Below, in pieces: positions 43,700-53,445 of a stretch of DNA of 64,000 bases (the first letter of the stretch is position 1; the number at the start of each line of letters is the position of its first letter). The translations under genes and the position numbers were made by a program. A model generated the notes under the pieces. The model did not search any database. It had not been told where the DNA came from and saw only the letters and a list, made by a program, of their open reading frames with translations. The DNA is from CADEDV01 sp048498035 (GTDB lineage: Bacteria > Bacteroidota > Bacteroidia > Chitinophagales > Chitinophagaceae): contig JBEHYT010000013.1 in assembly GCA_048498035.1 (NCBI GenBank), positions 1 to 64,000 on the forward strand, written 5' to 3'.

Positions 43700-46600
43700 A
43701 TGAAGTGTAATCCAATTGCTTTGATAACCATCCTGCTGCTTTCGTGCATTACTGCCAAAGCCCAGGACGAACGCTACCGGCTGCAACTGCAGCAGGGCAG
43801 TTTTATCCCCGAAAAAAATATTACTGCTGAATCGCTGGCACGCATGGATCAAAAGGCATTGCGCACCGGTGGCTTCGCATTTTTTGTGGTACAGTTCAAT
43901 GCTATTCCCAACGAAAAGACAAAGGCGGAATTGGCGGCGGCGGGAATAACCCTGCTGGATTATCTTCCTGCATTTGCCTATACTGCCCTGGTAAAAGGAC
44001 CGTTGCCAGCAGCAGCGCTTCAAAAAGCAGGTGTTCGTGCTGTGACCAGTCTGTCTCCCGTTCAAAAAATGCAGGCTGTGCTTGCAGAAGGAAGAATTCC
44101 GGCCTATGCCGTAAAGGTTGCCGGAACAATCGATTGCTGGTTCAGCTATCCGCGTACATTTTCATTCGGGACGATAAAAAACGAATTGGCAAACCGGAAT
44201 ATAGAAGTGATTGATACAGGCTACACGTTTTATCACGTTGCCGGTATTCGAATCGCGCCATCGCGCATTGCCGAACTGGCTGCACAGCCTTTTGTAGAAT
44301 TTATACAGGCGGCGCCAGGCGAGCCGCAAATGCTCAATAATAAAGTGACTGCAAATGCACGCGCCAATGTAATCACATCCTCGCTGGGCAGGGGATTGAA
44401 TGGAAAAGGTGTGGTAGTGGGACACGGTGATAATGCAGACCTGTTGCAGCACCCTGATTTTACCAATCGCATCATCAACAGAAACCCACTTGTTGGTGGA
44501 AACCATGGTCAACACACGGCGGGCACGCTTGGCGGTGCAGGCATTATGATGGAAAAATTTGCGGGTTTTGCTCCCAAGGTTACCATTCTCTCCCAGAATA
44601 CAACCGGGATACTCCGCTCCATGCGTTCCTATTACGATGATTATGGTATGGTGATCACCAATAATTCTTATGGATTGATTGTAGACGACTGTGAATTGTT
44701 TGGGACCTATGATCTGAATTCCCGGATACTGGATCAACAGGCTGCAGATATGCCTTTTCTCGAAAATGTTTTTGCCGCGGGTAACAGCGGCCTGTTTGGA
44801 GCTACCGACTGCTCACGCTATATAAACGGATACGGCACCGTATTGGGCGGTTATCAATCTGCCAAAAATGTAGTGTGTGTTGGTAATACAACGGAAAATG
44901 ATTCCATTCACTATGCATCCAGCAAGGGGCCGGTGCGGGATGGGCGTATTAAGCCGGATATAACTGCGCAGGGACGTAATGTGTGGTCAGCCGGATTTGG
45001 AAGTTATTGGCCCAATACCGGAACCAGTATGTCGGCGCCAGCCGTTTCGGGTGGACTTGCGCTGTTATATCAACATTATCGCAACCTGTATGGCGGAAAT
45101 CCAACCAACGCCTTAATGAAAGCGCTTCTTTGTAACGGCGCAACGGATCTTGGCCCCGAAGGCCCTGATTACACCTATGGTTTTGGCTGGATGAACCTGC
45201 TTCGTTCTGCGATTATGCTGGAGAACCATGATTATATTACCGGTGCCGTGGCCAATGGCGGACAGGTAGACCAGGTAGTAAATGTGCCTGCGAATACGGC
45301 TTTACTAAAAGTAATGCTATACTGGAATGATACGGCGGCCTCTGTACTGGCTGCTCATACGCTGGTGAATGACCTTGACCTGGAAGTGGTTGATCCTTCC
45401 AGTGGCACCCACTTGCCTTATATCTTGGATACACTTCCTGCCGATATCCTTAACAGTGCAACAACGGGTGTAGATCATATCAATAATATCGAACAGGTTG
45501 TTTTAAAAAATCCGGCCGCGGGTAATTATACATTTCGCGTAAAGGGAACTGCAGTTACTATGAATCCAACCCAGTCGTATGTACTTGTGTTTGACACGAT
45601 CCCAGTGTCTACCACGCTTACGTATCCTATTGGCGACGAACATTTTTACCCGGGAGATTCGCTTTATATCAGTTGGGATGCATGGGGAGGAACGCCCGGC
45701 ACTTTTTCGCTTGAATTTGACAATGGTACAGGCTGGAGCCCCATTGCTACCGTGGCCGATACCGCCCGGCAGTATAACTTCACTATTGATTCCTCCGTTC
45801 TTACTGAAAACGCACGTGTTCGCATCACCAATAATGGAACAGGTGCCGTTCAAACCAGCGGTGTATTTACTGTGCTGGCGCCGAATGACATCAGCTTACG
45901 CCCGGACGCCGAACAGTGTGAAGGATATATCAAAGTGAGCTGGACGAAGGTGCCCGGGGCAACCGACTATGAACCGATGATCCTGCATGGTGATGAAATG
46001 GTTTCCGCAGGCATAACAACCGATACTAATTTTGTATTCTCCAATCTTTCACGCGATACGCTTTATTGGGTATCCGTTCGCCCGCGGCTGAATGGCAAAC
46101 CTGGCCGAAGAGCTTTCGCCATTTACCGCCAACCTAATACGGGCGGTTGTGCCGGCAGTATTTCAGATAATGATATTGCGCTGGATGCGATACTTGCGCC
46201 AGCTTCCTCGGGAAGAGTACTCACTTCCACCGTACTTGGCAACAACGAAACGCTAACTGTTCGCCTAAAAAATCTTGATGATGTAAGTTCTACCGGGAAT
46301 ATTACGATGAACTATAGCATAAATGGCGGAACTACAGTTACTGAAACCATTGTGAGTCCTGCGATAACTGCAGCGGGTACACTGGATTATAGTTTTAGCA
46401 CTCATGCCGATCTGTCGGCCGAAGGAAATTACAACCTGAAAATTTGGATACAGCATCCCGGTGACCTGAACCCGTTAAATGATACGCTTGAAAAACTGTT
46501 CAGGCAATTGCCCAATCCGGCAATTACATTAAGCAGTTTGCCGATGCTGGATGATTTTGAAGGAATGCCACAGCAAACTGTACGGGGCAATCAAATGGGA

Positions 46601-49096
46601 CTGGACGGTGGCGACAGGTATGATTTTACTACCAGCACCGCAACGGGACGCCTGCGGTCTTTTGTCAATTCAGGGATCGCTTACTCAGGTGATCATGCGC
46701 TAACGCTTGACGCGGACCATTATACCGGCGTAAGAACGGAGAATGCATTGATTGCAACCTACAATTTGGATTTCTTTAATTCTATTTCGGATGATATCCG
46801 GCTGGATTTCCGCTATAAGAACCACGGACAACTCTCAGATCCTGCTAACCAGGTTTGGGTTCGGGGAAGCGATCAGGATAGTTGGATGCCTGCCTATGAC
46901 CTGGGAGCCAATCAGCCGGATGCAGATGGGTCATATAAGTGGGTGCAGGGGATTAAATTAAGACAACTACTGGATGATGCGGGACAGGCGTTCTCCACCA
47001 GCTTCCAGGTGAAATGGGGGCAGGCGGGTTATTTCATGACTGCCGACAATCAGACCGGCGCAGGCTACACTTTTGATGATATTCGTTTATACCGCGTATC
47101 GAATGATCTGCAGATGGTAAGTATCGATACACCGGTGGCCTCGGGCTGTGCACTGAATGCTGCCGTGCCCGTTAAAGTAACCATTCATAACACTACATCC
47201 GGAACGGTAACAAATATTCCTATCGTGTTGAAGGTGGATGGAACGACGTTCCCGGCAGAAACAATTCCTTCCATTGGCGGTAATGCTACAATTCAATATC
47301 TATTCAATCCTACTACAGCTGACCTGTCTGCTCCGGGAGATCATACTGTTAGCGTATGGCTCGACTACTCAGGCGATAGCTATCATGAAAATGATACGGC
47401 CAGTGTAACGGTTACCAACTCATCGATTGTAACCGCATTCCCCTATCTTGAAAATTTTGAGACGGGTGCCAATGGCTGGTATGCACAGGGGCGCAATAGC
47501 TCCTGGGAATTGGGAACGCCTGCATCCGTACGGATCAATGGCGCTGCCAGCGGTTCCAATGCCTGGAAAACAAGCCTGGCGGGATATTATCACGATAATG
47601 AATTGTCCTATCTCTACTCGCCCTGTTTTAATATATCCGGGATGACAAATCCTACGCTTAGTTTTAGCCTGGCGCTGGACCTGGAAGATTGTGGTGCCGG
47701 ACTCTGTGATGCAGCCTGGGTTGAATATTCGCTGGATGGCATTACCTGGACAAAACTTGGCAATTACGGAGAAGGAACCAATTGGTACAACAAGAATTAT
47801 GGCGGCACACTGCCGCTGTGGAGCGTTACCAATTACACGCGCTGGCATGTGGCCACCATCGGTTTACCGCAAAGCAACAACAGCCAGTTACGACTGCGGT
47901 TTGTAATGAGTGCAGATCCGGAACTGGACCGGGAAGGAATAGCGGTGGATGATATACATATATATGATAACACGTACGGTATCTACACAGGCGCAACTAT
48001 GGGAGCGCCCGTGAACCAGGTGATTGCAGGCGGCACACACAATTGGGTCAACTTCCTGAGTGGTGGCCAACTGGTGGCGTCCATTCAACCCAATGATCAG
48101 CCATTAGGCGCCACAGATGTGCAGGCATATATTAACACTGGCGCTGTTCGTTTTTATAATAACCAATATTACCACGACAGGAATATTACTATCAAGCCTG
48201 CCACGAGAAACCTGGCAGATTCTGCTGTTGTACGATTCTATTTCCTGGATAGTGAAACGGAAGCATTGTTGAATGCAACAGGATGCAGCGGCTGTTCCAA
48301 ACCAGGATCCGCTTATCAGCTTGGCGTGTCTAAATACAGCGATCCTAATACTTCATTAGAGGATGGAGATGTAACAAATAGTACGGGTTGGTACTGGAGT
48401 TTTATCAATTCCGGCAGGGCTGTGAAAGTGCCGTTTGACAAAGGATACTATGCAGAATTTAAAGTGAAAAATTTCTCTGAGTTCTGGCTGAATAATGGAG
48501 GTGCGGATAACCTGCATCCGCTGCCCGTGAAATTAACCGGCTTTACAGCTGATAAAATAAATGGCGGATTGGATGGTTGGTTGCGCTGGACAACGGCGGG
48601 AGAATGGAATGTATCGCATTTCAATATAGAGATGGCGGGGTCTACGGAAGAACTTGCACAAAACAGGTTTACAGTGATTGGTACAGTTGCGGCAAGGGGT
48701 AACAGCACTGCTGATCAATCCTACCAGTTCACAGACCGCCAGCCCGGCAAAACCGGTGTGCGTTATTACCGGTTGCATATAATTGACCAGGATGGAAGTT
48801 CAACCTACTCTGAAATACGGCCGCTGGTCTTTTCCGGAGCGGTAAAATGGGATATTTATCCAAATCCGTCATCCGGGCAGTTTAACCTTGTTTTCCAGCT
48901 CAATGCCACGGAAACGCTTCACCTCCGGGTGCTGGATGCCAGTGGCAGGGTGGTGTGGAGTGGAAGTCAGGTTGCCACAGGCTTCCTGCAAAAGCAGCTA
49001 GTGGATCTTTCAGCCGGCACCTATGCCTCGGGGCTATACCTGCTGGAAGCCGAATCTGAAGGAAAAGTGCAGTCTTTCCGATTACTGAAGCAATGA
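43700..49096 (+). CDS. Giant secreted S8 (subtilisin-like) peptidase with type IX sorting domain
   Basis: A 1,798-residue protein with a signal peptide (ending ITAKAQ). A propeptide-like region (about 25-210) precedes the subtilisin domain. The triad is intact: Asp in VVVGHGDNADLLQHPDF, His in NHGQHTAGTLGG and Ser in GTSMSAPAVSGGLALL, with the oxyanion Asn in FAAGNSG. A beta-sandwich (P-domain-like) follows, then fibronectin-III and CARDB-like repeats and two MAM/jelly-roll-like modules (MLDDFEGM and YLENFETGANGWY). The C-terminus is a type A type IX sorting domain (WDIYPNPSSGQFNLVFQL, ending YLLEAESEGKVQSFRLLKQ-type strands). It is expected to reach the cell surface or medium through the type IX system, whose regulator porX lies at 56472. 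Confidence 0.9.
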   Translation: MKCNPIALITILLLSCITAKAQDERYRLQLQQGSFIPEKNITAESLARMDQKALRTGGFAFFVVQFNAIPNEKTKAELAAAGITLLDYLPAFAYTALVKGPLPAAALQKAGVRAVTSLSPVQKMQAVLAEGRIPAYAVKVAGTIDCWFSYPRTFSFGTIKNELANRNIEVIDTGYTFYHVAGIRIAPSRIAELAAQPFVEFIQAAPGEPQMLNNKVTANARANVITSSLGRGLNGKGVVVGHGDNADLLQHPDFTNRIINRNPLVGGNHGQHTAGTLGGAGIMMEKFAGFAPKVTILSQNTTGILRSMRSYYDDYGMVITNNSYGLIVDDCELFGTYDLNSRILDQQAADMPFLENVFAAGNSGLFGATDCSRYINGYGTVLGGYQSAKNVVCVGNTTENDSIHYASSKGPVRDGRIKPDITAQGRNVWSAGFGSYWPNTGTSMSAPAVSGGLALLYQHYRNLYGGNPTNALMKALLCNGATDLGPEGPDYTYGFGWMNLLRSAIMLENHDYITGAVANGGQVDQVVNVPANTALLKVMLYWNDTAASVLAAHTLVNDLDLEVVDPSSGTHLPYILDTLPADILNSATTGVDHINNIEQVVLKNPAAGNYTFRVKGTAVTMNPTQSYVLVFDTIPVSTTLTYPIGDEHFYPGDSLYISWDAWGGTPGTFSLEFDNGTGWSPIATVADTARQYNFTIDSSVLTENARVRITNNGTGAVQTSGVFTVLAPNDISLRPDAEQCEGYIKVSWTKVPGATDYEPMILHGDEMVSAGITTDTNFVFSNLSRDTLYWVSVRPRLNGKPGRRAFAIYRQPNTGGCAGSISDNDIALDAILAPASSGRVLTSTVLGNNETLTVRLKNLDDVSSTGNITMNYSINGGTTVTETIVSPAITAAGTLDYSFSTHADLSAEGNYNLKIWIQHPGDLNPLNDTLEKLFRQLPNPAITLSSLPMLDDFEGMPQQTVRGNQMGLDGGDRYDFTTSTATGRLRSFVNSGIAYSGDHALTLDADHYTGVRTENALIATYNLDFFNSISDDIRLDFRYKNHGQLSDPANQVWVRGSDQDSWMPAYDLGANQPDADGSYKWVQGIKLRQLLDDAGQAFSTSFQVKWGQAGYFMTADNQTGAGYTFDDIRLYRVSNDLQMVSIDTPVASGCALNAAVPVKVTIHNTTSGTVTNIPIVLKVDGTTFPAETIPSIGGNATIQYLFNPTTADLSAPGDHTVSVWLDYSGDSYHENDTASVTVTNSSIVTAFPYLENFETGANGWYAQGRNSSWELGTPASVRINGAASGSNAWKTSLAGYYHDNELSYLYSPCFNISGMTNPTLSFSLALDLEDCGAGLCDAAWVEYSLDGITWTKLGNYGEGTNWYNKNYGGTLPLWSVTNYTRWHVATIGLPQSNNSQLRLRFVMSADPELDREGIAVDDIHIYDNTYGIYTGATMGAPVNQVIAGGTHNWVNFLSGGQLVASIQPNDQPLGATDVQAYINTGAVRFYNNQYYHDRNITIKPATRNLADSAVVRFYFLDSETEALLNATGCSGCSKPGSAYQLGVSKYSDPNTSLEDGDVTNSTGWYWSFINSGRAVKVPFDKGYYAEFKVKNFSEFWLNNGGADNLHPLPVKLTGFTADKINGGLDGWLRWTTAGEWNVSHFNIEMAGSTEELAQNRFTVIGTVAARGNSTADQSYQFTDRQPGKTGVRYYRLHIIDQDGSSTYSEIRPLVFSGAVKWDIYPNPSSGQFNLVFQLNATETLHLRVLDASGRVVWSGSQVATGFLQKQLVDLSAGTYASGLYLLEAESEGKVQSFRLLKQ

Positions 49097-49126
49097 GCCG
49101 GTAAGGACCGGTAACAATAAAAAAGA

Positions 49127-49150
49127 TCCCGCCATTGGCGGGAACTTTTT
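49127..49150. terminator. Bidirectional intrinsic terminator
   Basis: Stem TCCCGCC/GGCGGGA (49127-49133 and 49137-49143), three-base loop, A-run before and six T after it. It lies between the giant peptidase gene and the convergent 67-residue gene. Confidence 0.85.
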
Positions 49151-49176
49151 TATGTGATAAGCATTTAATAGATTGA

Positions 49177-49380
49177 TTACCAGCCTTGTTTGGCTTTTCC
49201 GGCAGCAATTGCAGCAAGTGCTTTTTGCTCATTCACCAGGGTTGTGAGTTTGTTGCCTTTCCCATCGTGTCCCTGTGCCATATAGGCTCCTTTCGCGGTC
49301 TTGGTTACAACCGCATCCTGGATAGGTACACCTTTTTCCTTGGTCTTCACATTGTAGGCGGTCAGTGTTACGTCAGACAT
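49177..49380 (-). CDS. Small conserved-looking hypothetical protein
   Basis: A 67-residue protein, start ATG 49380. The sequence (SDVTLTAYNVKTKEKGVPIQ, then AVVTKTAKGAYMAQGHDGKG and an alanine/lysine-rich helix) is soluble and basic. Its layout recalls small zinc-ribbon DUFs that begin with an AY(C)VK strand, but it has no cysteine. Codon use looks coding, and a terminator lies at its 3' end. Function unknown. Confidence 0.65.
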   Translation of the reverse strand: MSDVTLTAYNVKTKEKGVPIQDAVVTKTAKGAYMAQGHDGKGNKLTTLVNEQKALAAIAAGKAKQGW

Positions 49381-49527
49381 GATCAATAGTTTTAGAGTTA
49401 GTAATAAGCTGAAAATTACGCAATCCTTGCGGGATAGGCTTTCAAAGTTCGATAAGTGGCGAAAATCGTGCTAAAATATTCTTACAATACACTGATTTTC
49501 AATAAAAAACAATTCGATTCGAAAAAA

Positions 49528-49548
49528 ATGCCCCGGGTTGCGGGGCAT
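49528..49548 (-). terminator. Intrinsic terminator of gyrB
   Basis: On the minus strand the stem ATGCCCCG/CGGGGCAT (5-base loop) is followed by a run of seven T at 49527-49521. It lies 18 bases after the gyrB stop. Confidence 0.9.
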
Positions 49549-49566
49549 TTTATCGTATTAATGTTG

Positions 49567-51546
49567 TTAAATGTCCAGTTTGGCGTATTTCGCGTGGGTT
49601 TCGATGAACTCGCGGCGTGGGCCTACTTCGTCTCCCATCAGCATGCTAAACACACGGTCTGCTTCGGCAGCGCTTTCAATGGTTACTTTTTTGAGCGTGC
49701 GTGTGTCAGGATTCATGGTAGTATCCCAAAGCTGGTCAGCATTCATTTCTCCCAAACCTTTGTATCGCTGGATATTTACGGAATCTTCCTTCCCGTTGCC
49801 CAGTTTTTCAATAAGTTGTTTCCGCTGTTCTTCGGTCCAGGCGTATGCCTGCTCTTTGCCTTTTTTTACAAGGTAGAGTGGTGGCTGTGCGATATATACA
49901 TAACCCTGCCCCACCATTTCCGTCATGTAACGGTAAATGAAGGTCAGGATCAATGTAGCGATGTGTGAACCGTCTACATCGGCATCCGTCATGATGATCA
50001 GCTTATGGTAACGGAGTTTGCTAAGATCAAGTGCTTTAGGGTCTTCCGGCGTTCCGATCTTAACGCCAAGGGCGGTAAACATATTCCGGATTTCCTCGTT
50101 GTCGTAGATCTTGTGCTCCATCGCTTTTTCAACGTTCAGGATTTTACCACGAAGGGGTAAGATAGCCTGGAAACTGCGGTCACGGCCCTGTTTGGCTGTT
50201 CCACCCGCAGAGTCTCCCTCTACCAGGAACAGTTCACAGCGTTCTGGATCACGATCGGAACAATCGGCCAGTTTACCGGGCAGGCCGCCTCCGCTCAACA
50301 CGGATTTACGTTGCACCAGTTCCCTTGCCTTCCGCGCCGCTGCACGGGCCTGTGCGGCCAGGATCACTTTGCTGATAATATTTTTAGCCTCTCTCGGATT
50401 TTCTTCCAGGTAAGCATCCAGTACCTTGGAAACGGTGGAGTCTACAACGCCGGATACTTCCGAGTTGCCGAGTTTGGTTTTTGTTTGTCCTTCAAACTGT
50501 GGTTCCGGCACTTTTACGGAGATAATGGCGCTCAATCCTTCGCGGAAGTCATCTCCTTCAATTTCAACCTTTGCTTTTTCAAACAACCCGTTTTTATCGC
50601 CGTAGCTTTTAAAAACACGGGTAAGCGCCCTGCGGAAGCCGGCTACGTGGGTTCCACCCTCAATGGTATTGATGTTATTTACGTACGAGTAAATATGTTC
50701 ATTGAATGAATCATTGTAGTTCAATGCCACTTCCACAGCTACGTTCGTGGTTTCATCATGCCCTTCCACGTGCAGAATAAAAGGGAGTAATGTATTTCGG
50801 CCGGCATTTTTATCCAGCATTTCTACAAACTCAACAATTCCTCCTTCGCTGTAAAATTCTTTTGTAAATGGCTGTTGCTGGTCGTCCATTTCCCGGCGGT
50901 CAACCAGTACAATGCGGATCTTCCGGTTCAGGTAAGCCAGCTCACGGAGACGTCCCTCCAGGATATCCCGGTTATAAGTTGTGGTGGTGAAGATGGAAGC
51001 ATCTGGCCAAAAATGTGTTTTGGTACCTGTCTTTTCGCTCACACCAATTTCGCGCACCTGATAAGAGGGGATACCGGTATGGTATTCCTGCTCAAAAACC
51101 TTTCCTTCGCGTTGCACTTCTACATGCAGCCGGGTACTCAGCGCGTTTACGCAGCTTACACCTACCCCATGCAGACCGCCGGAAACCTTGTAGGTATCTT
51201 TATCAAATTTACCACCGGCGTGTAGAACGGTCATTACCAGTTCCAGCGCTGATTTTTGTTCTTTGGTATTGATCCCGGTAGGAATACCGCGCCCATCATC
51301 TTCCACGGTAATGGAATTGTCCTCGTGGATGATAACCGTGATATTCTTGCAATAACCGGCCAGTGCTTCGTCGATAGAGTTGTCTACAACTTCATAAACC
51401 AGGTGATGCAGACCTTTCACACCCACATCGCCAATGTACATGGCAGGGCGTTTACGAACGGCTTCAAGACCCTCTAATACCTGGATGCTATCGGCACCGT
51501 AGCCACCTGCTGCTGCCGGTTTTTTTTCTGTGATTTCAGTACTCAT
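49567..51546 (-). CDS. gyrB: DNA gyrase subunit B
   Basis: A 659-residue type IIA topoisomerase ATPase subunit. ATP-binding motifs: VVDNSIDEALAGYC, DDGRGIPTGI, GGLHGVGVSCVNALS; TOPRIM: LFLVEGDSAGGTAKQGRD and IIMTDADVDGSHIATL; C-terminal IQRYKGLGEMNADQLW. The length suits GyrB without the enterobacterial insertion. With GyrA (not in the window) it introduces negative supercoils. ParE is the main alternative, but the YKGLGEMN and SGGLHGVG context and family length favour gyrase. A promoter box is at 51581-51588. Confidence 0.93.
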   Translation of the reverse strand: MSTEITEKKPAAAGGYGADSIQVLEGLEAVRKRPAMYIGDVGVKGLHHLVYEVVDNSIDEALAGYCKNITVIIHEDNSITVEDDGRGIPTGINTKEQKSALELVMTVLHAGGKFDKDTYKVSGGLHGVGVSCVNALSTRLHVEVQREGKVFEQEYHTGIPSYQVREIGVSEKTGTKTHFWPDASIFTTTTYNRDILEGRLRELAYLNRKIRIVLVDRREMDDQQQPFTKEFYSEGGIVEFVEMLDKNAGRNTLLPFILHVEGHDETTNVAVEVALNYNDSFNEHIYSYVNNINTIEGGTHVAGFRRALTRVFKSYGDKNGLFEKAKVEIEGDDFREGLSAIISVKVPEPQFEGQTKTKLGNSEVSGVVDSTVSKVLDAYLEENPREAKNIISKVILAAQARAAARKARELVQRKSVLSGGGLPGKLADCSDRDPERCELFLVEGDSAGGTAKQGRDRSFQAILPLRGKILNVEKAMEHKIYDNEEIRNMFTALGVKIGTPEDPKALDLSKLRYHKLIIMTDADVDGSHIATLILTFIYRYMTEMVGQGYVYIAQPPLYLVKKGKEQAYAWTEEQRKQLIEKLGNGKEDSVNIQRYKGLGEMNADQLWDTTMNPDTRTLKKVTIESAAEADRVFSMLMGDEVGPRREFIETHAKYAKLDI

Positions 51547-51901
51547 TTTTCGAGTTAAAAATGGAAAAAAGCGAGACTGGCAAATTTACGAAAACCGCGC
51601 CGGTTAACGTGGTTTCCAGCGATGAAAAACACCCTCTTTTTTTAACGTTTTTGGACTGGTTTTCCACCGTTTGTCAGGCCTTTTGAAGCCGCCTCCCGGG
51701 CCTCGTTTTTCGTTCCTTGTTTTGGTTGAAAAATGCAATTTGCGGACGTTACGGGAACCCGTAAGGGCTGAAAACAGGAAATATTCCGCAAGCGTAGTTG
51801 TAATGCCCTCGCGAACAAGACTGCCGTTGCTACGGAGGGGAATGCATTCCGTTCCGTCAATTAAGCCTGTTACAGGAGGAAAATGCCAGCAAGGCAAGGG
51901 G
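51547..51901. other. 355-bp interval between gyrB and lpxC-fabZ
   Basis: No recognisable gene. A 97-residue basic frame on the minus strand (51604-51897) nearly fills it but has no family signature. The interval holds a perfect 7+2+7 inverted repeat at 51749-51764 (TTACGGGAACCCGTAA), a 12-bp palindrome at 51839-51850 (GGAATGCATTCC) and the gyrB -7 box at 51581-51588. Confidence 0.6.
51581..51588 (-). promoter_or_regulatory. gyrB -7 box
   Basis: Minus-strand TAAATTTG matches TAnnTTTG and lies 34 bases before the gyrB start at 51546. Confidence 0.5.
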
Positions 51902-53341
51902 TCAGCGTTTCACGATCTGGGCCACGAGGTCGGCCTCGGCGCAAACCTTATTGCCAACATAAGTAGTTCCCTTCATTTCGCAAATACCGCGGCGGATAGG
52001 GGCTGAAAGTTCCATTTTCAGGATCAGCGTGTCGCCCGGGCGAACCATGTGCTTGAATTTGCAATTATCTATTTTGAGGAAATAGGTATCATACTGGCCC
52101 TCGCCGCTGAGGTTGATGGCAAGGATGCCACCGCATTGCGCCAGCGCTTCTATCTGCAAAACGCCGGGCATAATTGGATTTCCGGGGAAATGGCCCTGGA
52201 AAAACCATTCGTTGAACGTTACATTTTTAATACCCACAATGTGCGTGTCGCTCAGTTCAATGATCTTATCAACCAGCGCAAACGGGTACCGGTGCGGTAA
52301 TTTTTTTTCAATGAATTGCTGATCGTAGATGGGCGCCTGTGAACAATCGTATACCGGCACCCCACGCGTGTGTTTATTTTTTTTGATGTACTGCTTGATC
52401 TTTTTTGCAAATTCAACATTGGTGCTGTGTCCTGGTCTGTTGGCAATAATTCTCGCTTTGATCGGAAAACCAATCAGCGCAAGGTCGCCCACTACATCCA
52501 GCAGTTTATGACGTGCCGGTTCATTGGGAAAACGAAGTTCCAGGTTGTTCAGGTATCCTTCGCTCTTTACCTCAATATGATCTTTTTTGAAGATCGTCCG
52601 CAGCCGGTTCATTTCTTTTTCATCCACCGGCTTATCCACGATCACAATGGCATTATTTACATCGCCGCCTTTGATCAGGTTGTGTTCCAGCAGCATTTCC
52701 AGTTCATGCAGGAAACAAAAGGTGCGACAGGGCGCCACTTCAGTTTTAAAATCGGCAATATGTTTTAATCCCGCGTGCTGGGTTCCCAGTACCGGTGAGT
52801 TGAAGTCGATCAGCGTAGTGATATTGTACTCACGTGCAGGCATTGCTACCATTTCCACGCGTTTGCTTTCATCGTAGAGATAAATATTTTCATCCAGGCT
52901 GTACCAGATTTTTGCAGCATCCTGTTCCAGGATCCCGGCTTCTTCAATCAGTTCTACAAATGGTTCTGAGCTGCCATCCATGATAGGAACTTCCGGTCCA
53001 TTGATTTCTATCAGGCAATTGTCGATACCCATACCTACCAGTGCAGCCAGAACGTGTTCTACCGTGCTCACTTTCGCGCCATTTAATTCAAGCGTAGTTC
53101 CACGGCTTACATCTGTGACCAGGTCGCAGTCTGCTTTAATTACGGGCTGATTCGGCAGGTCTATCCGCTGAAACTGCAGGCCAAATCCGGGGCTGGCGGG
53201 CTTCATGGTAAGATCTGCCAGCACGCCTGTATGCAAACCGGTTCCGGAAATGCTTACAGATGCCTTTAATGTATGTTGTTTATCGGGGTTAAAACCGGTG
53301 CTATGGGCTGCTGCCGACTTGGTTTCGGGGATCGGGTTCAT
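51902..53341 (-). CDS. lpxC/fabZ: Fused LpxC deacetylase / FabZ dehydratase
   Basis: A 479-residue bifunctional protein. Residues about 20-300 are LpxC (SISGTGLHTGV, VEHVLAALVGMGIDNCLIEI with a zinc histidine, and the HKLLDVVGDLAL motif with the second zinc and catalytic residues). Residues about 330-479 are FabZ (LPHRYPFALVDKI, GHFPGNPIMPGVLQIEALAQ with the catalytic His and Glu). LpxC makes the committed step of lipid A synthesis and FabZ dehydrates 3-hydroxyacyl-ACP. The fusion is typical of Bacteroidota. ATG 53341 is chosen because a -7 box ends 5 bases before it. Confidence 0.95.
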   Translation of the reverse strand: MNPIPETKSAAAHSTGFNPDKQHTLKASVSISGTGLHTGVLADLTMKPASPGFGLQFQRIDLPNQPVIKADCDLVTDVSRGTTLELNGAKVSTVEHVLAALVGMGIDNCLIEINGPEVPIMDGSSEPFVELIEEAGILEQDAAKIWYSLDENIYLYDESKRVEMVAMPAREYNITTLIDFNSPVLGTQHAGLKHIADFKTEVAPCRTFCFLHELEMLLEHNLIKGGDVNNAIVIVDKPVDEKEMNRLRTIFKKDHIEVKSEGYLNNLELRFPNEPARHKLLDVVGDLALIGFPIKARIIANRPGHSTNVEFAKKIKQYIKKNKHTRGVPVYDCSQAPIYDQQFIEKKLPHRYPFALVDKIIELSDTHIVGIKNVTFNEWFFQGHFPGNPIMPGVLQIEALAQCGGILAINLSGEGQYDTYFLKIDNCKFKHMVRPGDTLILKMELSAPIRRGICEMKGTTYVGNKVCAEADLVAQIVKR

Positions 53342-53346
53342 AGCAG

Positions 53347-53354
53347 CAAATATA
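53347..53354 (-). promoter_or_regulatory. lpxC-fabZ -7 box next to the start codon
   Basis: Minus-strand TATATTTG matches TAnnTTTG, with only 5 bases before the ATG at 53341. This rules out the ten-codon longer start and implies a nearly leaderless mRNA. Confidence 0.6.
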
Positions 53355-53445
53355 CTGGAGAATGTTGGCAATCCGAACCGTTAAAATAGCGCTTGATCGC
53401 CCGTTATTTCCGGTCTTAGCGCGTTTTGCCGGGTACCACAACACA

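Noticed and set aside
51604..51897. 97-residue minus-strand frame filling the gyrB-lpxC gap
   Set aside because: No recognised motif, unusual basic and proline-rich composition, and it contains the palindromes; kept only as a note in the interval entry.
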